In this document: one piece after another, positions 6,020 through 10,955 of the stretch
Numbering within the stretch: position 1 is the stretch's first letter
Layout of the letters: each line of letters starts with the position of its first letter
Assembly: GCA_021845835.1 (NCBI GenBank)
Contig: JAJZVE010000099.1
Span: forward strand, 1-10,955
Source of the DNA: Pseudomonadota bacterium
GTDB taxonomy: Bacteria; Pseudomonadota; Alphaproteobacteria; Acetobacterales; Acetobacteraceae
Length of the DNA: 10,955 nt
Direction: 5' to 3'
Position numbers and translations under genes: made by a program
The notes under the pieces: generated by a model
What the model was told of the DNA's origin: nothing
The model's input: only the letters and a program-made list of their open reading frames with translations
The model's database searches: none

Positions 6020-7770
6020 GTCTCGAGAACGTAGGTGCCGGGGCCATCGCCGAGCGGTGTGTAGCCACGCTCCGGCGCCCCCATCGGGGGCGGCGCGGCG
6101 GTGGGCGCGCCGGAATGATCCGCCAGCCATTCCTCCCAGCACGGCCACCAGGAGCCGGGCATCTCGACCGCGCGCGCCTGCCAGGCGTCGGGATCGATAT
6201 AGGGTTCGCTTTCCCGGTGGGTGGCGATCTGGTGGTGCCGGTGCGGGTTGCCCGGCGGATTGACGATGCCCGCATTGTGGCCGCCGTTCGACAGCACGAA
6301 CGTCACGTCTGCGTCCGTGAGCATCTGGATCTTGTACACCGAGCGCCAGGGCGCGACGTGGTCGGTGATCGTGCTCACGGCAAACAGCGGCACGTGGATA
6401 TCTCGCAGCGACACCGGCCGGCCGCCAACCTGGTAGCGCCCCTCGGCCAGATCGTTGTTCAGGAACAGCGCGCGCAGATACTCCGAATGCATCCGCGCCG
6501 GCATCCGTGTGGTATCGGCGTTCCACGCCATCAGGTCGATCATCGGCGCCCGCTCGCCGAGCAGGTAGCCGCGCACCATCGCCGACCAGATCAGGTCGTT
6601 CGAGCGCAGCAGCTGGAACGCGCCGGCCATCTGCCGCGCGTCCAGATAGCCCTGCTCGGCCATCATGTGTTCAAGGAAGCGGACCTGGTCCTCGTCGATG
6701 AACAGGGTCAGCTCGCCCGCTTCGGTGAAATCGGTCTGCGCCGCGAACAGGGTGATGCCGGCGAGCCGCCGATCTCCGTCGCGCCCCATCGCCGCGGCGG
6801 CGATGGCGAGCAAGGTGCCGCCCAGGCAATAGCCCGCCACCTGCACCGGGACGTCGGGCACGATCGCGCACACGGCGTCGAGCGCCGCCATCACGCCGAG
6901 CCGGAGATACTCTTCCATCCCAAGCGCGCTCTCCGCGCTGCCCGGGTTCTTCCATGACATGACGAACACGGTGTGGCCCTGGGCGACCAGCCAGCCGATC
7001 AGCGAGTTCCGGGCCGAGAGATCTAGGATGTAGTATTTCATGATCCAGGCCGGCACGATCAGGATCGGCTCCGGCCGCACCGTCTCGGTCGCCGGCGCGT
7101 ATTGGATCAGTTCGATCAGCCGGTTGCGCAGCACCACCTCGCCGGGTGTGACCGCGAGGTTGCGGCCGACCGCGAATTCCTCCGCCCCCACGGGCGGCTG
7201 GCCGGCCGTCTGGCGGCGCAGGTCCTCCATCGCGTGTGACGCGCCGCGGGCGAAGTTCAGCCCGCCCTCGCGCAGGGTGGCGGCGATCACCTCGGGGTTG
7301 GTCAAGGGGAAATTGGTGGGCGCGGCCATGTCGAGCATCTGGCGCACCGCAAAGCTGACGATGTCGGTGTGATGGCGGCCGACGCCGGGCACCCCGGTGG
7401 TCGCCTTGCGCCACCAGGCCTCGGTGGCAAGGAAGCTGTGCGCAAGCAGATCGAACGGCCAGCTTTGCCAGGCCGCGCCGGCGAAGCGCCGATCCTCGGA
7501 CGGCGGGCTCGGCGCGGCGGCTCCGGCCAGACATTGCGCCGACGCCCCGCCGGCAACTGCCAGCTCGTGCCATGAGCGCCCCGCCGCGAGTGCGAGCGCG
7601 ATCTGTTTGTCGGGCGAGAGCGCCAGATGCTCCGACCAGTCGACGAAGGCCAGCCGCAAGGCGAGCGGCGACAGCCCTCCGGTCAGTCGCGCCAACGCGG
7701 CGTGGAACGGCTGATCGAGGCTCCAGGGTGAGGTTGCACCCGGCACGAGCGAGTCGGGTGCGCCCGTCAT
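6016..7770 (-). CDS. phaC: Class I-type polyhydroxyalkanoate synthase
   Basis: At 584 residues this matches the usual length of class I PhaC, which polymerises (R)-3-hydroxyacyl-CoA into cytoplasmic polyester granules. The N-terminal 200 residues contain family elements such as DWSEHLALSPDKQ (about 44-56) and NFPLTNPEV (153-161). The catalytic triad is clear: Cys315 in GYCLGG (313-318), Asp470 in ITDHVAPWRS, and His498 in SNGGHNAGIVNPPG. VMSWKNPG at about 270-277 is also typical. ATG 7770 overlaps the DUF5676 stop as ATGA, so the start is well supported; an earlier in-frame start near 7911 would overlap that gene. No phaA/phaB or phasin gene accompanies it, so it may be a second, conditionally used synthase, with monomer preference unknown. 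Confidence 0.95.
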   Translation of the reverse strand: MTGAPDSLVPGATSPWSLDQPFHAALARLTGGLSPLALRLAFVDWSEHLALSPDKQIALALAAGRSWHELAVAGGASAQCLAGAAAPSPPSEDRRFAGAAWQSWPFDLLAHSFLATEAWWRKATTGVPGVGRHHTDIVSFAVRQMLDMAAPTNFPLTNPEVIAATLREGGLNFARGASHAMEDLRRQTAGQPPVGAEEFAVGRNLAVTPGEVVLRNRLIELIQYAPATETVRPEPILIVPAWIMKYYILDLSARNSLIGWLVAQGHTVFVMSWKNPGSAESALGMEEYLRLGVMAALDAVCAIVPDVPVQVAGYCLGGTLLAIAAAAMGRDGDRRLAGITLFAAQTDFTEAGELTLFIDEDQVRFLEHMMAEQGYLDARQMAGAFQLLRSNDLIWSAMVRGYLLGERAPMIDLMAWNADTTRMPARMHSEYLRALFLNNDLAEGRYQVGGRPVSLRDIHVPLFAVSTITDHVAPWRSVYKIQMLTDADVTFVLSNGGHNAGIVNPPGNPHRHHQIATHRESEPYIDPDAWQARAVEMPGSWWPCWEEWLADHSGAPTAAPPPMGAPERGYTPLGDGPGTYVLET

Positions 7771-8087
7771 CGTTCGAACTTGACGGCGAAATAGTTGAAC
7801 AGCGGCGCGAAGATCAGTGCGATGTACCAGCCGTACGCGAGACTGTCGATCAGACCGATCAGCAGGCTGCCCCAGCTCAGCCAGGTGAAGCCAGGCAGGA
7901 GACGTAACCAATTATGGTACATCGCCAGTCCCGGGAACAGCAGGTCGTAGCCGACGCAAAGCAGGAAGGTGATGGCGAAGAACAGGCTGAGCGCGAGACC
8001 GAGCGGCACCAGCGGCAGTCGGGGGGCGCGGCGGATCCGGGCGGTGAACTCGGCGGCCATGATCGTGCCGCGAACAGGATCAGCCAT
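7767..8087 (-). CDS. DUF5676 family small membrane protein
   Basis: This 106-residue protein has one hydrophobic helix at about 28-50 and a long hydrophobic stretch at 66-97 that could be one or two helices. The pattern LGLALSLFFAITFLLCVGYDLLFP followed by LLPGFTWLSWGSLLIGLIDSLAYGWY is, from memory, that of the DUF5676 family, whose function is unknown. A short basic N-terminus (about 17-24, RIRRAPR) probably stays cytoplasmic. ATG 8087 overlaps the end of the YHS gene by eight bases (ATGGCTGA); a second ATG at 8060 would shorten the protein by nine residues. The family co-occurs with YHS genes, as it does here, which hints at a shared membrane-metal task. Confidence 0.8.
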   Translation of the reverse strand: MADPVRGTIMAAEFTARIRRAPRLPLVPLGLALSLFFAITFLLCVGYDLLFPGLAMYHNWLRLLPGFTWLSWGSLLIGLIDSLAYGWYIALIFAPLFNYFAVKFER

Positions 8088-8427
8088 GGGTGTGGGCCTC
8101 CTCGTGGCCGGAAGCGGGCGGGGTTTGCCCCAGATAGGCGGCGGGATTTGCTTCGAAGGCGTCGCGATGCTCGGCGGAGCAGAAGTAGTAGGCGATCCCG
8201 CGATAGACGGAGCTTTTCGCCGTGGCCGTCGCCACCTGCATGCCGCAGACCGGGTCGATCGCAGTCTCGTCCGCATGCCCCATCGGGCCGCCGCCGGGGG
8301 GGGGGCTGCCGTGGTCGCGGCCGTCGTCGTGATGCCCGTGACCCATGACGTGCCCGCCGCAGCCGCCGCGCATCATCATGAAGAAAAACAGCGCGATCAG
8401 GCCAAACCAGAGGAGAGAGGAAAACAT
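8080..8427 (-). CDS. Membrane-anchored YHS-domain protein with His/Met-rich linker
   Basis: This 115-residue protein has an N-terminal membrane helix (about 3-19), a linker rich in Gly, His, Met and one Cys (20-52), and a YHS domain. The domain reads IDPVCGMQV (57-65), SSVYRGIAYYFCS (72-84) and FEANPAAYL (91-99). Cys61 and Cys83 are kept; the third Cys found in many YHS domains is His87 here, in AEHRD. The C-terminal tail (HEEAHTHG) adds His ligands. The topology and linker suit a membrane metal-binding or relay protein, perhaps of copper; that is inference. ATG 8427 follows the previous gene by 24 bases, with only a weak ribosome site (GCGAG). A run of ten C in the coding strand lies in the linker and is listed separately. 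Confidence 0.82.
   Translation of the reverse strand: MFSSLLWFGLIALFFFMMMRGGCGGHVMGHGHHDDGRDHGSPPPGGGPMGHADETAIDPVCGMQVATATAKSSVYRGIAYYFCSAEHRDAFEANPAAYLGQTPPASGHEEAHTHG
8296..8305 (-). repeat. Ten-base homopolymer (G10 on plus strand, C10 in the coding strand)
   Basis: Ten consecutive G on the plus strand (C10 in the gene, codons ending AGC-CCC-CCC-CCC) lie between the membrane helix and the YHS domain of the preceding entry. Runs of this length mutate by slippage in replication; a change of one base would remove the YHS domain from the anchor. It is also a typical place for sequencing error. Confidence 0.9.
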
Positions 8428-8451
8428 GGCTATGAACTCGCGCTGCCCTGC

Positions 8452-8853
8452 TCAGCAGCCGTGCCGACGATGTGGTCGGTCCTGCGACGTGCCCGCCGCT
8501 GCAAGTTCCCGTCCCGCTCCCGGAGTTGCCGCCAGGTACTTGTCCGGGTCGCGCTCGAACGCATCGCGGTTCTCACGGCTTTCAAAATAATAGGCCTGAC
8601 CACGAAAGACGGTCGAAGCCGCCGTATCGCCCGGCGTCACGGCATGCCCGCTGACCGCGTCGAATGCGGCGCCGGGGCCAGGGCCGGAGTCCCGGTCCAT
8701 CGCGGGGGCATCGTTGCCGGCCCCATGGCTGCGGCCCGATCCGTGACCCCCGCCGCACCCTCCCATCCCGCCCATGCCGTGCATGCGGGTCATCAGGAAG
8801 AAGCCGCCGATCGCAACCACGATCCAGATCCAGTTCTGCGTCAGCCATGTCAT
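8452..8853 (-). CDS. Membrane-anchored degenerate YHS-domain protein
   Basis: This 133-residue protein has a membrane helix at about 6-22 followed by a Met/Gly/His/Cys-rich segment (24-46, MHGMGGMGGCGGGHG). A YHS-like domain spans about 64-107: FDAVSGHAV, TVFRGQAYYFESRENRDAF and RDPDKYLA. The fold residues are kept, but the metal-site cysteines are lost: DPVCGM has become DAVSGH and YFCS has become YFES. So the domain itself probably does not bind metal as its downstream paralogue may. The C-terminal HRRHGC adds His and Cys. The start is ATG 8853, five bases after GGAGG (8859-8863); a TTG four codons further upstream (8865) is unlikely. It is the first gene of the operon, 57 bases from the FNR box. 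Confidence 0.82.
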   Translation of the reverse strand: MTWLTQNWIWIVVAIGGFFLMTRMHGMGGMGGCGGGHGSGRSHGAGNDAPAMDRDSGPGPGAAFDAVSGHAVTPGDTAASTVFRGQAYYFESRENRDAFERDPDKYLAATPGAGRELAAAGTSQDRPHRRHGC

Positions 8854-8864
8854 GGTAACCTCCA

Positions 8865-8883
8865 ATTACCCCCCATGGGTAAT
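8865..8883. promoter_or_regulatory. CsoR/FrmR-like inverted repeat at the operon start
   Basis: ATTACCC (8865-8871) is mirrored by GGGTAAT (8877-8883) around a 5-base spacer, a perfect 7-bp dyad with a C6 tract (8869-8874). The TACCC-N5-GGGTA core resembles operators of the CsoR family (copper, nickel, formaldehyde or persulfide sensors). It overlaps the expected -10 region and transcription start of the operon, where a repressor would act. No such regulator gene is in the window, so the assignment rests on pattern only. Confidence 0.45.
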
Positions 8884-8887
8884 AATC
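8882..8887 (-). promoter_or_regulatory. Candidate -10 element for the YHS-PHA operon
   Basis: Minus-strand GATTAT (8887 down to 8882) matches TATAAT at four of six bases. With a transcription start at 8875, the FNR box centre falls at -41.5, the classic position for class II activation, in which the activator replaces a good -35 element. The start itself is calculated, not observed. Confidence 0.35.
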
Positions 8888-8909
8888 GACCCGGGGCGGC
8901 GGATGAGCA

Positions 8910-8923
8910 TTGATCCAGATCAA
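8910..8923. promoter_or_regulatory. Perfect FNR/FixK/Anr-type operator
   Basis: TTGATCCAGATCAA equals the FNR-family consensus TTGAT-N4-ATCAA in every fixed base. It lies 57 bases before the first gene of the YHS-PHA operon, reads on the same strand as that operon, and overlaps the cyclopropane synthase stop codon (8920-8922). It indicates activation of the operon at low oxygen by an FNR, FixK or Dnr protein, none of which is encoded here. Confidence 0.8.
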
Positions 8924-10284
8924 AGATCCGACGCGGCTGGCGCGCTCTGACCACCGGCGGCCTCCCGCGCGGCGATGTAGTCCCGCGTGAGAGGCACCAC
9001 GTCGATGCGCTTGCTCATCTGGATCTGGAACACCACCAAGCCATTGTGGCGGAACGCCGCCTCGCACCCCGCGAGGTAGAACTCCCACATCCGGCAGAAG
9101 CGCTCGTCGTAGAGCGCGGCCACGCGGTCACGGTGTTCCATGAAGCGCCGCCGCCACTCCTTCAGCGTCTCCGCGTAGTGCAGGCGCAGCACTTCGATGT
9201 CGGTGATGATGAGGCCGGTGCGCTCGATGACCGGCACGATCTCCGAAAGCGCGGGCGTGTAACCACCGGGGAAGATGTATTTCTCGATCCATGGGTCGGC
9301 CACGCCGGGTCCGTCGACGCTGCCGATGGTGTGAACCAGGGCGATGCCGTCATCGGCGAGCAGGTCGTGAATGCGTGTGAAGTATTCGCGATAGTGACCG
9401 ACCCCGACATGCTCGAACATGCCCACCGAGACGATCCGGTCGTACCGGCCGGTCGCGTGCCGATAATCCTTCAGCGCGAACCGTACCCGGTCGGACAGGC
9501 CGGCCGCCGCGGCGCGTTGCTGCGCATAGGCGTGCTGCTCGGTCGATAGGGTGATCCCAGTCACATCGACGTCGGCCGCGGTTGCCAGATCGAGGGCCAG
9601 TCCACCCCATCCCGAGCCGATGTCCAGCACACGCTGGCCGGGGGACAGCAGCAGCTTCGCCGCGAGATGGCGCTTCTTCTGATCCTGCGCACGCTCAAGA
9701 GAGTCGTCCGGAGATTTGTAGTAGGCGCAGGAGTATTGCCGATCCGCATCGAGGAACATCTGATAGAGCGTGTCCGACAGATCGTAGTGGTGCGCGACAT
9801 TCGCGCGCGCTCTCGACATCGTGTTGTCCTGCGCCACGCGCCGCCAGAGGCGGCGCGCCAACACCCGCAGGCGCTGCAGGCGAGTTCCGCGGCTCCGGCC
9901 GATGTTGGCGAGACACAGGTCCAGCAGGTCGTAGATGGTCCCATGTTCGACGACGAGCGTGCCGTCCATATAGGCCTCGCCGACCGCCAGATCGCAATTC
10001 AGGGCCAAGCGGCGCACGACGGCGTAGGTGGTGATGCGGATGGTAACCGAGGGGGCGCCCGACCCGAAGTCGCGGACGCTCCCCTTCGGATCAATGACCC
10101 GGAGATGACCCTGGCGAACGATCCGGCGCAGCAAACCCCGCAGGAGAAAGACACTCAATCCCGGCCCCGCATGCGGTGTCTGCCCGCGGGGTCGCGGCTG
10201 CGAGGTCGGTGTCCTATGCGGCCTGTCCGGCAGCGCGCGGCGCGGATCTGAAGACTCGCGTGAGAAAATCAAGGTCTGGTCCAT
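8920..10284 (-). CDS. cfa: Cyclopropane-fatty-acyl-phospholipid synthase
   Basis: This 454-residue SAM-dependent enzyme adds a methylene across double bonds of membrane phospholipid acyl chains. Seen in order are: NVAHHYDLSD (162-171), QYSCAYYKSPDDSLERAQ (183-200, Cys186), the SAM-binding VLDIGSGWGGLA (219-230), GMFEHVG (288-294, Glu291), HTIGS (318-322, His318), and LHYAETLKEW (368-377, Tyr370). These correspond to active-site residues known in E. coli Cfa. About 45 basic, Pro-rich, low-complexity residues precede the domain, making it longer than the 382-residue E. coli enzyme. ATG 10284 follows GAGGAGG (10289-10295) by five bases; a GTG further upstream is unlikely. It begins 31 bases after the small gene and may share its transcript with the sigma factor. 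CFA formation is a common stress and stationary-phase response. Confidence 0.93.
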   Translation of the reverse strand: MDQTLIFSRESSDPRRALPDRPHRTPTSQPRPRGQTPHAGPGLSVFLLRGLLRRIVRQGHLRVIDPKGSVRDFGSGAPSVTIRITTYAVVRRLALNCDLAVGEAYMDGTLVVEHGTIYDLLDLCLANIGRSRGTRLQRLRVLARRLWRRVAQDNTMSRARANVAHHYDLSDTLYQMFLDADRQYSCAYYKSPDDSLERAQDQKKRHLAAKLLLSPGQRVLDIGSGWGGLALDLATAADVDVTGITLSTEQHAYAQQRAAAAGLSDRVRFALKDYRHATGRYDRIVSVGMFEHVGVGHYREYFTRIHDLLADDGIALVHTIGSVDGPGVADPWIEKYIFPGGYTPALSEIVPVIERTGLIITDIEVLRLHYAETLKEWRRRFMEHRDRVAALYDERFCRMWEFYLAGCEAAFRHNGLVVFQIQMSKRIDVVPLTRDYIAAREAAGGQSAPAASDL

Positions 10285-10315
10285 CAGATCCTCCTCATGA
10301 TCGGACCGGAGGCGA

Positions 10316-10561
10316 TCAAGCCGCCACACGTGCCGGCGCGGGCTTTCGCGCCGGGACTACGCGCGCCGGCTGCGGGTTGCCGGCGGTGCTCCCCGTCGGC
10401 ATCGCGGGAGCCGCCTCCGTGAGCGAACGCCGCAGGCCCTGGTGCAGACGGCCGAACGCTTCGACCTGACTGTCGGTGGCGCGCAGACACAGCATCCAGG
10501 TCCAGCTGATCTGCCGCCAGGCGGCAGTCGTCGATGGTGGCGTCGTTTTGGCTTCGGGCAC
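10316..10561 (-). CDS. Short protein of unknown function between sigma factor and cfa
   Basis: I do not recognise this 81-residue protein. It begins at GTG 10561 with AGGAG at 10570-10574, spaced eight bases, and ends at TGA 10316-10318, 31 bases before cfa. A Thr/Pro-rich start is followed by a likely amphipathic helix, WRQISWTWMLCLRATDSQVE and on to about residue 50 (three Trp, one Cys). The last 30 residues are low-complexity Pro/Ala/Arg. No membrane segment or anti-sigma zinc motif (HxxxCxxC) is visible. Its position after a sigma factor could suggest a regulator, and the helix could suit a phasin-like or membrane-surface protein, but neither is supported. Competing frames in this interval make the gene itself only moderately sure. 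Confidence 0.45.
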   Translation of the reverse strand: MPEAKTTPPSTTAAWRQISWTWMLCLRATDSQVEAFGRLHQGLRRSLTEAAPAMPTGSTAGNPQPARVVPARKPAPARVAA

Positions 10562-10587
10562 GACCCGCTCTCCTGTCCCCGGTTCTC

Positions 10588-10606
10588 GCGTGCGCGTCAG
10601 GCACGC
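10588..10606 (-). other. Small hairpin between the sigma factor and the short gene
   Basis: GCGTGC (10588-10593) pairs with GCACGC (10601-10606) around a 7-base loop in the 69-base gap. It is too weak to call a terminator; it may attenuate or may be chance. Confidence 0.2.
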
Positions 10607-10630
10607 ACGATCAAAGGACGCCGATCCCCC

Positions 10631-10955
10631 TCAACCCTTACGCTCGGCCTTCCGTTTGCCGAGGCGCGCCTGCACCTGCTTCGCCTCCTCGCACCGGCAG
10701 TCGAGAAAACCATGCACCGGGCAAGTGAGGCACATCTCTTCCAGCCGCCGGCGTAGCGCCTGCCGTGCGCGATGCAGCCGCACGGCCAGGGTGTCGAGGC
10801 TGATCCCCAGGTTGCGCGCTGCGCGCGCCCGCGGTTCGCCCAGCAGATCGACCCGTCGGACCAGGTCCGCATAAGCCGGCCGCACGGTGGGCAACAGCGC
10901 GTGGAGGCAGGCGCAGGCTGCTTCCACGGCTTCCTGCTCCGGCGCTACGGTCAGC
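10631..10955 (-). CDS. RNA polymerase sigma factor, C-terminal part (region 4) with Cys-rich tail
   Basis: The gene runs off the right edge; 107 C-terminal residues are visible, ending at the stop at 10631. The fragment shows a sigma-70 region 4 helix-turn-helix: PEQEAVEAA at 5-13, LPTVRPAYADLVRRVDLLGE at about 21-40, and the recognition helix part ARNLGISLDTLAVRLHRARQALRRRLEE (46-73), where ISLDTLAVRLHRAR is typical of ECF sigma factors. After region 4 comes MCLTCPVHGFLDCRC (74-88), a CxxC-x7-CxC pattern that may bind zinc or respond to redox or metal. A short Lys/Arg tail ends the protein. It lies upstream of the short gene and cfa on the same strand, so it may control them or itself. Region 2 is outside the window, so the sub-class is unknown; the start is not seen. 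Confidence 0.85.
   Translation of the reverse strand, partial: LTVAPEQEAVEAACACLHALLPTVRPAYADLVRRVDLLGEPRARAARNLGISLDTLAVRLHRARQALRRRLEEMCLTCPVHGFLDCRCEEAKQVQARLGKRKAERKG

Noticed and set aside
5998..6957. Plus-strand frame opposite phaC
   Set aside because: It is antisense to the catalytic half of an unmistakable PHA synthase and has no family motif.
7771..7911. N-terminal extension of PhaC
   Set aside because: It would overlap the DUF5676 gene; ATG 7770 has a 4-base ATGA overlap and gives the usual class I length.

Overview
The window is very GC-rich DNA with long antisense open frames, tight gene packing and ATGA start/stop overlaps. It carries a class I polyhydroxyalkanoate (PHA) synthase, an FNR/FixK-type operator and DUF5676/YHS proteins. 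Together these suggest a chromosomal or accessory region of an alphaproteobacterium, possibly Acetobacteraceae/Rhodospirillales. That placement is inference; no rRNA or other marker gene is present. I see no tRNA, rRNA, CRISPR array, insertion sequence or attachment site.

Left part (1-2000, plus strand): the 3' end of a Met/Gly-rich protein gene (1-210), followed by a strong 13-bp stem-loop (277-306). Then come a small orphan gene (457-762), a 376-base stretch with no convincing gene, and a DUF4396 membrane protein (1139-1993) with a nine-codon mini-ORF overlapping its start.

Centre (2135-8853, minus strand): a tightly packed eight-gene run. In transcription order it encodes a degenerate YHS membrane protein, a YHS membrane protein, a DUF5676 membrane protein, a PhaC-type PHA synthase, a geranylgeranyl-reductase-like FAD oxidoreductase with a Cys-rich tail, a FabI-type enoyl-ACP reductase, a small YHS protein and a PhaC/PhaZ-like Cys-nucleophile hydrolase. 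A c-type cytochrome follows after 127 bases. Consecutive genes overlap by 4-8 bases or are separated by 17-24 bases, so the eight genes are probably one transcript. Just upstream is a perfect FNR-type palindrome (TTGAT-N4-ATCAA, 8910-8923). Between it and the first gene lies a TACCC-N5-GGGTA dyad (8865-8883) resembling operators of the CsoR/FrmR metal- and sulfur-sensor family.

Right part (8920-10955, minus strand): a cyclopropane-fatty-acid synthase, a short gene of unknown function and the C-terminal part of a sigma factor (region 4 plus a Cys-rich tail). These probably form a second operon ending at the FNR box.

Taken together, the window looks like a low-oxygen and possibly metal-controlled module. 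It joins acyl/PHA polymer metabolism, membrane-lipid modification (CFA synthase, isoprenoid-reductase-like enzyme, FabI) and several small proteins rich in soft-metal ligands. That joint function is a hypothesis from gene order and promoter sites, not something the sequence proves.
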